Origin: Nanobdellota archaeon
GTDB lineage: Archaea; Nanobdellota; Nanobdellia; Woesearchaeales; SM23-78
Direction of reading: 5' to 3'
DNA length: 44,319 bases
Assembly (NCBI GenBank): GCA_018819305.1
Contig: JAHJQO010000040.1
Span: 1-44,319 of the forward strand
The notes under the pieces were generated by a model. The model was not told where the DNA came from. It was given only the letters and a program-made list of their open reading frames with translations, and ran no database searches. Below are positions 7,891 to 15,800 of the stretch, one piece after another (the first letter of the stretch is position 1; the number at the start of each line of letters is the position of its first letter). The translations under genes and the position numbers were made by a program.

Positions 7891-8933
7891 TTTAACACAT
7901 CCTTTACGAACTGCAGCAGGCTTTCCTTTGTGACGCTCTCCTTATTACCCATTATGTTAGCAGCAATTCCTCCTGCGCAATTAGCTATAAAAGGAACCAG
8001 TTCGTCATCAACATTAGAGTAAACACAGAGCGCTGCTATTGCATAGAGCGCATCGCCTGCACCCACAGTATCTTTTACACTGGATGTAAGCACTGGAGCC
8101 TTAAAAATTTTATCCTTATTAACAAAAATACAGCCATGTTTTCCAAGTGTAACCAGGAAACTATTAAGCTTAAAAACATTTCTGCCTTCCTTAACCACAT
8201 CTTCAATTGGCTCGAATCTTCTGGAAAGAGGCAGTCTAAACTCATCTTCAGATGTGCTTACAAAACTGGGGTTATCATACAAATTAAAGTAATTATAACC
8301 CATGTTTGCGCTGTTTGATTGAGAATTCAATGCTAGAAACTTGGCTTTTTCTCCTAATTTCTTTCGTATTTCATTATTTATAAATCCATGACCAAAATCT
8401 CCAACAACAACCAGGTCGTACTTTTGTATTTCTTTATCAAGAAAGCGCAGAATTTTATTTGAAAGGTCATTTGTGATTGGCTTGTCGTTCATATACTCTA
8501 CTTTGAACAGCTTGTTGTGTCTGGCGTAATCAATATATCTTTTCTTGACAGTTGTGTGTGAATTCTTCTTGGTAAAGGTTTTTAGATCAACATTTTTGTT
8601 CAGGGACTTGCTAATAAAATTCACTCTGGAGTTTTTGTCACCCACTATAGAAACTAACTTAACTTTGTTCACAAAATTACTTATGTGGTTAGCAATTGCA
8701 AGAATACCACCTGGATAAACCTCCTGATATTTATACTCAGTAGATAATATGGGATCTTTAATAGCTCTCCCTTTAGGCCACACAAAAACATATTGGTCTA
8801 ATATCGTGTCTCCTATTACAAGAACCTTTAAATTCCTGAATTTATCAATCTCTCTTCTTATTTTACTCATAGAATGCTTCTTTTTTATCTTATTTGAGTG
8901 TTTTTGAGCTTCTTCCATTTTATTGCTTTTCAT
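7887..8933 (-). CDS. hldA: PfkB-family heptose-7-phosphate kinase (HldA/HldE-N-like)
   Basis: A ribokinase-fold kinase matching the N-terminal half of HldE, expected to phosphorylate heptose-7-phosphate at C1. Motifs are VLVIGDTILDQYVF near residue 38-50, YPGGILAIANHI (the GG substrate motif) at about 73-84, VVGDFGHGF at about 177-184 and the anion-hole/catalytic DTVGAGDAL at 288-296 (Asp294). Length is 348 aa. The first 25 or so residues are Lys-rich and may not all be translated, because a later Met (residue 22) is also in frame. TTTTTAAACC at about 8980-8989 on the minus strand is a possible TATA box. It is coupled to gmhA by a 4-base overlap. Confidence 0.88.
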   Translation of the reverse strand: MKSNKMEEAQKHSNKIKKKHSMSKIRREIDKFRNLKVLVIGDTILDQYVFVWPKGRAIKDPILSTEYKYQEVYPGGILAIANHISNFVNKVKLVSIVGDKNSRVNFISKSLNKNVDLKTFTKKNSHTTVKKRYIDYARHNKLFKVEYMNDKPITNDLSNKILRFLDKEIQKYDLVVVGDFGHGFINNEIRKKLGEKAKFLALNSQSNSANMGYNYFNLYDNPSFVSTSEDEFRLPLSRRFEPIEDVVKEGRNVFKLNSFLVTLGKHGCIFVNKDKIFKAPVLTSSVKDTVGAGDALYAIAALCVYSNVDDELVPFIANCAGGIAANIMGNKESVTKESLLQFVKDVLK

Positions 8934-9026
8934 CTGTTTGATACCAATTCTTCTATAAAAGAGAGTGTTTAGTATGGTTTAAAAATTTTACTATTACGCA
9001 GGGAAAAATAGACTTATGAGTGCTTT

Positions 9027-10295
9027 TCAAACATTTTCAAAACTCTCACAGTCAATAACTTTTAACAAAGGCAAGAAAACAATAAAGCATCCTCCCTCAG
9101 CAAGGTATTCCAAGTGCTTTTTAATTATTGGTTTGTTATACTGCCATGCAAGGATTATTACATAATCAGGTTTTATTTCATATATCTTTTTAGGTGAAAG
9201 AACAGGAACATGAAAGCCTGGGCTGTACAAATTATGCTTTGAAGGACTGTCATCAACCAAACACTCTATTAAATCCTGATTAATGCCAAAATTATACAAC
9301 AAAGTAGTCACCCCAACCGAAGCACAATAGCCAACAATCTTTTTTCCTTTTGCTTTAAGACGTTTCAACAGGTTCACAGTCTGTTCTTTCATGCTGTTAA
9401 AATTGCTTACAAAATCCTTAAAAATCTGCGGTTCATGAAGACCCATATCTGTTTCAAGAGATATAATCCGCTCAACAGAAGGCAAAAGTTTTCTGGGACC
9501 GCCTGCAAATTGTACAAAGCATCGTATAGAACCTGCCTTTGTAGGCACACGCTTTACATTAATGAGTTCCATGCCATGCTTCTTAAAAAAAGACTGGAAT
9601 GGTTTGACAGAAAAATAACTAAGATGCTCATGATATATGTTGTCAAACACAATTTTTTGGAGCAAATCAAGTGCATATCCTGTTTCAACAACAAAAACTC
9701 CGTTAGGAGCAAGAATTTCCTTAATTCCAGCCATAACATCATCCAAGTCATCAATATTAGCAAAAGTGTTATTTGTAATTATTATCTGCGCTTGGCCGTA
9801 TTTATTGTTTATATCCTTAGCTAATTTAAGATTAAATATCTCAGGTATGGTTTTAATGCCTTTCTCTGTAGCCTTTTTGGCAATCTCTTTTGCAGGGTCA
9901 ACGCCTAAAACACGCATCCCTTTATTTTTAAAGGCTTGCAATACGCTGCCATCATTGCTTCCTATGTCAACCACAAAAGCTCCTTTTTCAGGTTTCACAT
10001 AATCCAGGATAGAATCAACACCTTTTCTAAAATGTTCAACCAATCCCAATGAAATTGAAGTTTTGTAAAGATATTCACGATATATGGCTTCAGAATCAAC
10101 AACATCAAGAAGCTGAGCATGACCACAGTCCCTGCACAAAAAAACTTCGACAGGAAATACTTCTTGTTTTTTATCAAGATGTTCTTCAGTAACATAAGCA
10201 TCTCCTATAGGTGTATTTTCAAATTTTATCACTGATTCAAGATTTTTTCCACCACATAAACGGCAAGTATCACGTCTAAAAGATAGTGTTTTCAT
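9027..10295 (-). CDS. Zinc-ribbon SAM-dependent sugar C-methyltransferase
   Basis: Three-part architecture typical of NDP-sugar C-methyltransferases such as TylC3. An N-terminal zinc ribbon has CRLCGG and FLCRDCGH. A central SAM domain has VVDIGSNDGSVLQAF and GVDPAKEIAK. A C-terminal domain (Methyltransf_14) contains the family segment YHEHLSYFS, near the catalytic His-Tyr/Glu region, and a Rossmann-like GYCASVGVTTLLYNF. It would methylate a carbon of a keto-deoxysugar. GGAGGAAG (10301-10309 region) lies just before the ATG at 10295, so I use that start (422 aa) and not the TTG at 10310. It follows the SDR gene by about 20 bases in the same transcript. Confidence 0.87.
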   Translation of the reverse strand: MKTLSFRRDTCRLCGGKNLESVIKFENTPIGDAYVTEEHLDKKQEVFPVEVFLCRDCGHAQLLDVVDSEAIYREYLYKTSISLGLVEHFRKGVDSILDYVKPEKGAFVVDIGSNDGSVLQAFKNKGMRVLGVDPAKEIAKKATEKGIKTIPEIFNLKLAKDINNKYGQAQIIITNNTFANIDDLDDVMAGIKEILAPNGVFVVETGYALDLLQKIVFDNIYHEHLSYFSVKPFQSFFKKHGMELINVKRVPTKAGSIRCFVQFAGGPRKLLPSVERIISLETDMGLHEPQIFKDFVSNFNSMKEQTVNLLKRLKAKGKKIVGYCASVGVTTLLYNFGINQDLIECLVDDSPSKHNLYSPGFHVPVLSPKKIYEIKPDYVIILAWQYNKPIIKKHLEYLAEGGCFIVFLPLLKVIDCESFENV

Positions 10296-10316
10296 TTTTA
10301 CTTCCTCCAATTGAGA

Positions 10317-11114
10317 TTATTTGTTACTTTTAGTTCTGCCAGTTTTTGTTTTTTTGAAGTCATCCAGATTTGTCAGGACACGCGCCATTGATTCATGTCC
10401 TTTTAAAGAAAGGCCCCCGTCCAACAACATGTTTTGCCCTGTAATACCTGATGCTTTTGGGCTGCAAAGAAAAGAAGTTAGGTTGGCAACATCTTCTGAC
10501 ATGATCATGCGCCCAATAGGAATTATTTTTTTGAAAATATCCTGGAGCTTTTTATTCCCTAAATAAAACTCCTTGTTTTCTTCTTTCAGAACAGTACCTG
10601 GAGATATACCATTAACTCTGATCTTTTTTGGACCAAGCACAATAGCATAATACTTAATAAGTTGATTAATACCTGCTTTTCCAACATGATAACTTAAAGG
10701 CTGCTCTTCAACAATAAAACTGCTCGCTATAGAGCTGATAATAACAATTGAATTATCACCTAAGGTGTCAAAATGATTTATTGAATGGTCTATGATTTCT
10801 TTTGTAGCTGTCAAGCTTACCTTTATCTCGCCTTCCCAATCATCACCATTTCCTCTGTATCTTTGGCAGAAAACAATACTAGTCAGCTTCCCTCTTTCAT
10901 CCACTATTTTATTCAGGACAAGAGGTATAGCCTTCCCATCTAATAAATCAAGAGTCCAAAAATTTATGTTTTTATCAACCGCATCTGTTTTCAAAGAAGG
11001 ATTTCTTGCAACCACTGAAACCCGATATCCTTCTTTCGCCAGCGTCTTAGCTATAACAAATCCTATTCCTTTGCTGCCACCAACGATTAAAACATGATTT
11101 TTTTTCATTTTCAT
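10317..11114 (-). CDS. Short-chain dehydrogenase/reductase (SDR)
   Basis: A classical SDR of 265 aa. The cofactor motif VGGSKGIGF is at about 11-19, and VVARNP at the end of beta-2 suggests NADP. SSIASS and YHVGK (Tyr142, Lys146) give the catalytic triad. The NGISPGTV loop and the C-terminal ITGQNMLLDGG are characteristic of FabG-like reductases. Placed between two sugar C-methyltransferase genes, it probably reduces a keto-sugar. A FabG-like lipid role is the alternative. Two ATGs six bases apart (11114, 11108) are both usable, and AAGGATGA fits the second. Substrate is unknown. Confidence 0.88.
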   Translation of the reverse strand: MKMKKNHVLIVGGSKGIGFVIAKTLAKEGYRVSVVARNPSLKTDAVDKNINFWTLDLLDGKAIPLVLNKIVDERGKLTSIVFCQRYRGNGDDWEGEIKVSLTATKEIIDHSINHFDTLGDNSIVIISSIASSFIVEEQPLSYHVGKAGINQLIKYYAIVLGPKKIRVNGISPGTVLKEENKEFYLGNKKLQDIFKKIIPIGRMIMSEDVANLTSFLCSPKASGITGQNMLLDGGLSLKGHESMARVLTNLDDFKKTKTGRTKSNK

Positions 11115-11189
11115 CCTTCGCGACGGAATTTTATAATTATTTGTTCTTTTTTATTATTTGCTCTTTTTTATTTTGATTATTTCTTATTC

Positions 11190-11711
11190 TCAATGATTCT
11201 TAATGGATTTCTCTAATTCTTTAATAAATTTACGCTGAGCAGAAATGTCACCTTCTTCTGGCGACCACTGAGCAAACAATGTGTCGTCCTTACTAAAAGG
11301 GCCCTTAGTAGCCTCATGGAACACAATGATATCAGATTTTATGAGCAAAGTATGGTAGAAAGGCTCAGACAGTCTGTAGTAAAAATTTTTTCCAGAAGAA
11401 TACTCTCCCATAGAAATTACTTTTCTGACAGTGCCATCATCATCAAGAATAACAACATCTGCTTCTCCCTCAATTATGTGAAAAGCCTCTGACTTATCAA
11501 GATGCTTGTGCGGCCTCACATATGTATCTTTTGTGTGCACAATAATCATCTCATGAACCTTGTCATTCACATCTTTATGAGTGCACAGCCTGCATCTCTT
11601 GCGCTCATTCTGGAGAGCTTTTTTCTTCAGAAACTCTATATCTTCCTTGCTAACCTCAACAATATCCTGGTCTGCGTAGAAAACTTCATCAGTAATTTTT
11701 TTCATTCTCAT
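11190..11711 (-). CDS. WbuC-like cupin-fold protein
   Basis: A 173-aa protein resembling the WbuC family of cupins found in O-antigen loci. An N-terminal helical part with KCRLCTHKDVND-like sequence (residues about 37-48) is followed by the cupin metal motif region VRPHKHLDKSEAFHIIEGEADVV (in two pieces, about 66-88) and the second strand pair FYHTLLIKSDIIVFHEATKGPF. The paired His residues would bind a metal. The function of WbuC is not established; sugar modification or binding has been suggested from context. It lies between two C-methyltransferase/SDR genes. Two nearby ATGs (11711, 11705) could start it. Confidence 0.8.
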   Translation of the reverse strand: MRMKKITDEVFYADQDIVEVSKEDIEFLKKKALQNERKRCRLCTHKDVNDKVHEMIIVHTKDTYVRPHKHLDKSEAFHIIEGEADVVILDDDGTVRKVISMGEYSSGKNFYYRLSEPFYHTLLIKSDIIVFHEATKGPFSKDDTLFAQWSPEEGDISAQRKFIKELEKSIKNH

Positions 11712-11749
11712 TTTAGTTTTAGTTTTGCATCATCCTGCCATTAATCCAG

Positions 11750-12961
11750 TTAACCTAATTTTAATGCGTGCTTGCTTGATGGAAAAATAGATAAAAAGAT
11801 TCCTTTATTATTAATAAAAGCTTGGTTTTTTTGAATAACCTTATCCTCATTCCTAGGGTTAAGGCTCAGCAGGCACAAACCAATGTTTTTTTCAACCAAG
11901 GCGCCAGAACCAAATATTGGGATGCCTGAGCCGGCCATGAACAAACCTTTCTTGTTAGGGTCATCATCAACAACAAAATCAATTTGCTCTTTAATATCAA
12001 AGAAATTAATATAACTGCATGCAAGATGGCCTGCTCCAAAAAGCGCAACTCCTTTCTTATCGGAAAGATAGTTTTTCAACTCCTTTTCTCTCCTGCTAAA
12101 ACCTTTAGCAAAAGCATCTCCAAGTTCAAGCTCTTTGCTAAGAAAATCTTTAGTAGGAAATAGAGATGAATCAGATACGTTTTGTTTCTTCTTAAGTCTA
12201 GCAATAACAATCAATGAGCTCTCAAGAGGATAATCAATCTCTTCAAAACTTTCAATATTAAGTCCTGCGAAACCAAAGAAATGCTTAAAGCTTTGCCTTG
12301 TAAAATAAAGAGTGTGTTCCTCCCATGGAATCGTGTAATCAAAAAGTTCAAATGCCTGGTCGCATCCAGGAACCTCAATAATAATATATCCTTCTGGTTT
12401 TAGCAGTTCCTTCAATGAATCCATGAAATCCTTTGGAGAGTATACATGCTCAAGAATATGTCTTGCGATAATAATGTCATATCTTCCATGTTTCTTAACT
12501 AGTTCTCTAGATTTTTCTACAGTAAATTTGTCCTGAACAGATTCAACACCAGCAATCTCAGTTATCAAGAGGTCTTTTTTAGTATCTAAGCAGTGCACGT
12601 TTTCAAAACCCTTATGCTTCATTCTTTCAATCAAGGAAACATCCTTAAAACTTATTCCAAGGAATTTTGATTCTGGATTGAGACCAGCTAGATTAGCAAT
12701 TTTATCAGCCAGATTGTCAAGATGCTCCTCAGGCTCAGCATATCTCACAATCCATGTATGCTCTGGTTTAAGTTCAGCGACAGGAAAAGAGTTAACTACC
12801 TGTATACTTCCGCAAGTCAGACACTGCCCAATCATCAAAGAGTGCTTGTATTCGCCCTTCACTTCTTCTGGTTTTTTTAGAAAACGATTGCAGACTGGCT
12901 GCATACCAAAATCAAGCAGAACTTTTACTTTTTCTTCTTTGCAGACAGAGCAGGTATTCAT
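11750..12961 (-). CDS. Zinc-ribbon sugar methyltransferase with altered SAM motif
   Basis: Same three-part layout as the gene at 9027: zinc ribbon (Cys4/Cys7 in NTCSVCKEE, Cys47/Cys50 in QCLTCGS), a methyltransferase core with RHILEHVYSPKDFM, PEGYIIIEVPG and WEEHTLYFT, and a C-terminal Rossmann-like domain with ALFGAGHLACSYINF. The usual glycine-rich SAM loop is replaced by FLGISFKDVSLIERM, so cofactor binding may be unusual. Length is 403 aa. Its ATG overlaps the stop of the upstream epimerase gene by 4 bases. Likely role is C- or N-methylation of a nucleotide sugar. The sequence cannot distinguish this from a non-catalytic or differently acting family member. Confidence 0.8.
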   Translation of the reverse strand: MNTCSVCKEEKVKVLLDFGMQPVCNRFLKKPEEVKGEYKHSLMIGQCLTCGSIQVVNSFPVAELKPEHTWIVRYAEPEEHLDNLADKIANLAGLNPESKFLGISFKDVSLIERMKHKGFENVHCLDTKKDLLITEIAGVESVQDKFTVEKSRELVKKHGRYDIIIARHILEHVYSPKDFMDSLKELLKPEGYIIIEVPGCDQAFELFDYTIPWEEHTLYFTRQSFKHFFGFAGLNIESFEEIDYPLESSLIVIARLKKKQNVSDSSLFPTKDFLSKELELGDAFAKGFSRREKELKNYLSDKKGVALFGAGHLACSYINFFDIKEQIDFVVDDDPNKKGLFMAGSGIPIFGSGALVEKNIGLCLLSLNPRNEDKVIQKNQAFINNKGIFLSIFPSSKHALKLG

Positions 12962-13869
12962 TTCTTATTCTCAATCTCAAATATCTTCTTTATTCCTTGT
13001 TCAAGGGTTATGAACTCAAAGTCAGGCAGCGCTTTGGCAAGCAACTTATTATCAAACACATTATCCACCTTATCCTTAGATCTTTCTCTTGATTCAACAT
13101 TAACAGCAATATTAATTTCAGCAACTAACGATGAAATAATATCAAGAGCGTCCTTGAAAGTGTGGCTCTTGCCGCTCGCAATATTAAGCACGCCCTTGTA
13201 ATCATTAAAAGTAAATTTGTTGACTATTTTCACAACATCATCTATGTATATGAACTCTCTTTTTTCTGAGCCGTCACCCCATAGAATTAGTTTTTCCTTG
13301 CCTAATATTTTCTTAAGAAAGCCCGCAGGGTTATAACTCGCTGCTCCTTCGTCAGGTCCGTAAATAACAGGAGGCCTCAGGACAAGAAGAGAGCTTTTTT
13401 CAGAATCTTCGAAAGTTTTCCAGAGCAGCCTCTCGCAGGCATATTTTGCCATGCCGTAAAAAGATCTGGCATTTATCTCTGTATTCTCTGTAATGCTAGT
13501 GTTATGGATGTCCTCTCCGTAAACTGCTGCTGAACTAAAATAGATAAAGCGACGAACAGGATACTTCTGCATCAGTCTGCACAAATTGACAATCATCCCA
13601 ATATTTTTAGTGAATGCATCCAGGTCATTTCCAAAATTTGGTTTTATTGCAGAAAGCATTACAACAGCTGTGTTCATGTCAAACAAATCCTTTAAACTTT
13701 GCATATCCTCTTCTTTAGTCAGGTCAAAGTCTGGAAAGGATTTGCCAACAAGTTTAATATCAGGGTTTTGCTGTTGGAAATATTCTATCAAGTGTCTTCC
13801 TATAAATCCATTATGTCCAAATATTATTACTCTTTTAATATCTTTTATAATTCCTTTAATAGCACTCAT
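12958..13869 (-). CDS. NAD-dependent epimerase/reductase of the extended SDR family
   Basis: The Rossmann motif IIFGHNGFIGRHL begins at about residue 14. The catalytic FSSAAVYGE and SFYGMAKYACERLL (YGMAK) give the Tyr/Lys pair, and PPVIYGPDEG follows in the substrate domain. The 303-aa length is normal. It probably epimerises or reduces a nucleotide-linked keto-sugar as part of the tailoring operon. Four-base ATGA overlaps with the dehydrogenase gene upstream and the methyltransferase gene downstream show tight translational coupling of all three. The sugar is unknown. Confidence 0.85.
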   Translation of the reverse strand: MSAIKGIIKDIKRVIIFGHNGFIGRHLIEYFQQQNPDIKLVGKSFPDFDLTKEEDMQSLKDLFDMNTAVVMLSAIKPNFGNDLDAFTKNIGMIVNLCRLMQKYPVRRFIYFSSAAVYGEDIHNTSITENTEINARSFYGMAKYACERLLWKTFEDSEKSSLLVLRPPVIYGPDEGAASYNPAGFLKKILGKEKLILWGDGSEKREFIYIDDVVKIVNKFTFNDYKGVLNIASGKSHTFKDALDIISSLVAEINIAVNVESRERSKDKVDNVFDNKLLAKALPDFEFITLEQGIKKIFEIENKK

Positions 13870-14924
13870 TTTGACATATCAACTATGCATCGCACAGTGT
13901 CTCCTGTACGCACCATTTCAATGGCCTTGTTAATCTCATCCAGAGAGAAAGTGTGTGTTATCATGTTTTCCAAATCAAATCTTCCAGACTGCTGAAGACG
14001 GGCAAGCCTAGGAATAATATAGGAGGGGTCTGCGTCTCCCCCATGAGAACCCGTTATCTTCTTGGTAAAATGCAGAGGAAAGGAGTCAATACAAATCTTT
14101 GTTCCTGCTTTTGGCACCCCAACACCAACAGTTATGCCTTCCTTGCTGGTGAGTTCATAGCACATCTCGCGAACAGATGAAATCCCTGTTGTGTCAACAC
14201 CAACATCAACTCCTCCAGGAACTATTTCAAGGATTTTCTTTTTCACATCTTCTTTGGAAGAATTAATTATATGCGTTGCCCCGAACTCCTTGGCTTTTTT
14301 CAGTTTGTAGTCATTGATATCAATTGCAATTATTGGATAAGCTGAAATCAAACTGGCCATTAGCACAAGAGCAACTCCTACTCCTCCTGCACCAAATACA
14401 GCTATTGAATCTCCCATTTTCATGTTGGAATCATTATGTATAACACCATAAGCAGTTGTTATGGCGCAGCCGTAAAGAGGGGCTGTTTTCATATCAAAAT
14501 TCTTTGGTATCATAGTAACCCTATTCTCAGAAACAACACTGTACTCACTGAAAGTTGTTACCCAGCCAGCATTCACACTCTTATCGCCCCATTTATATTT
14601 AGAAGTGGCTGAGTGAATGCCTTCACCTTTTCTCCAATGCAACACAACATGGTCGCCTGGCTTCACACTCTTGACACCAGAACCTACTTCTTCAACAACA
14701 CCGCTTCCTTCATGCCCAAGAAGATGAGGCAGGAACTTATCAGGTCCTTTGGTTCCGTCAATCTCATTCAGCTGGGAACCACAAATACCTGTATAATAAA
14801 TCTTTACAAGCACCTGACCATAGTCAAGTGTTTTCGGAAGCTCAATCTCTGATACAACAAGAGGCTTTCTTTGCTCTACAAGAATAGCAGCCTTGATTTT
14901 TTTACCTAACATGCTCTTGCTCAT
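13866..14924 (-). CDS. Medium-chain zinc-type dehydrogenase lacking structural-zinc Cys
   Basis: A 352-aa alcohol-dehydrogenase-fold enzyme. Catalytic-zinc ligands are visible: Cys48 in GICGSQ and His71-Glu72 in LLGHEGSG. The cofactor domain carries AVFGAGGVGVALV and ends strand 2 with AIDIND (NAD-type Asp). The four-Cys structural-zinc lobe usual around residues 95-115 is missing; the region is WRKGEGIHSATSKYKWGD. GSHGGDADPS near the C-terminus is family-like. GAGGT precedes the ATG by a suitable distance. In this operon it may oxidise or reduce a sugar or polyol, possibly a nucleotide-activated one. Confidence 0.85.
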   Translation of the reverse strand: MSKSMLGKKIKAAILVEQRKPLVVSEIELPKTLDYGQVLVKIYYTGICGSQLNEIDGTKGPDKFLPHLLGHEGSGVVEEVGSGVKSVKPGDHVVLHWRKGEGIHSATSKYKWGDKSVNAGWVTTFSEYSVVSENRVTMIPKNFDMKTAPLYGCAITTAYGVIHNDSNMKMGDSIAVFGAGGVGVALVLMASLISAYPIIAIDINDYKLKKAKEFGATHIINSSKEDVKKKILEIVPGGVDVGVDTTGISSVREMCYELTSKEGITVGVGVPKAGTKICIDSFPLHFTKKITGSHGGDADPSYIIPRLARLQQSGRFDLENMITHTFSLDEINKAIEMVRTGDTVRCIVDMSK

Positions 14925-14957
14925 TTTAATACCTCACAATAATTTTTCTAATCATGC

Positions 14958-15623
14958 TCATTCAAAATAAATAAATTCATAATCACAATCACAACCAAAC
15001 TCTTTGAACAGCCAAATCCATTCCTCAGGCCTAAAAAACAGCTCACATGTAAGAGCCCAGCACTGAAGATTAAACAATTCCTGTTCATTCCTAAAAGCCT
15101 CAGTAGTAATGAACTTCTGCTTACCAACTCTTTCAATTTCCTGCAAAGCCACTTTTAACTCATCAATATAAATGTTGTGAATAACAGTTAAACACAAAAC
15201 AAGGTCAAACTCCTTGTCCTTGAAAGGATAAAGCTCCTGTGCCTTGTGAACAAAAAAGTCATCTTTAAACTTGGGCATAACAGAATTGATTGCATGCTTT
15301 GAAATGTCAAAGCCAACAATATTAATGCCTGGAAGTAGCTTCTTGATTTCATACTCTAGAAAAGCTTTCCCGCATCCGACACTAAGGACTTTTGAATCCT
15401 TGGTTAGCTTGTATTTCTCAATGATGGCTTTTGCAGCAGGCTCCCAATAACCAGCCATATAGTTGTACCCTCCATAACCATACCTTCGGTCACCATCCCA
15501 ATAATCTTCTTCATATTTCTTTGCAATCTCCATGCACTTAACTTTTTCATCCACCATCCTGGAAAGATAATCCCTTTTGGTCTTCTTATGCATTGGAGTT
15601 ATTATATTCAACAGTTCTCCCAT
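14958..15623 (-). CDS. Class I SAM-dependent methyltransferase
   Basis: A 221-aa Rossmann methyltransferase. Motif I is VLSVGCGKAFLEYEI, the acidic end of beta-2 is GFDISKHAI, and motif IV is FDLVLCLTVIHNI. An aromatic-rich N-terminal part (DYWDGDRRYGYGGYNY, residues about 41-56) probably shapes the substrate pocket. The frame is open to a GTG at 15632, but AAGGTG lies six bases before the ATG at 15623, which I use. TTTATAGAG at about 15691-15699 is a candidate TATA-like site for this strand. It heads the run of genes down to 9027. O-methylation of a glycan sugar is a guess from context. Confidence 0.8.
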   Translation of the reverse strand: MGELLNIITPMHKKTKRDYLSRMVDEKVKCMEIAKKYEEDYWDGDRRYGYGGYNYMAGYWEPAAKAIIEKYKLTKDSKVLSVGCGKAFLEYEIKKLLPGINIVGFDISKHAINSVMPKFKDDFFVHKAQELYPFKDKEFDLVLCLTVIHNIYIDELKVALQEIERVGKQKFITTEAFRNEQELFNLQCWALTCELFFRPEEWIWLFKEFGCDCDYEFIYFE

Positions 15624-15767
15624 GTTTAACACCTTATTTCTTAATCATTCCCATTATACCTTATTCTTACTTATTATATCAAATAAGTAATTTATAGAGC
15701 AAATAGGTAATGTTTTATAATAGTTTTGATTAATTATATGTTATTATGTTGTCGTTTGCACTGGCGT

Positions 15768-15791
15768 CTTCTGATTATTCTTCTGATTATA
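15768..15791. repeat. 12-bp tandem duplication upstream of the methyltransferase gene
   Basis: CTTCTGATTATT (15768-15779) is followed directly by CTTCTGATTATA (15780-15791), just past the stop of the DegT gene. It is probably a slippage duplication. No function is evident. Confidence 0.6.
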
Positions 15792-15800
15792 AATATTTGT

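Noticed and set aside
9435-10002. Plus-strand frames of 129 and 121 aa
   Set aside because: Both are shadows of the zinc-ribbon C-methyltransferase on the minus strand. They have no ribosome site or recognisable motif.
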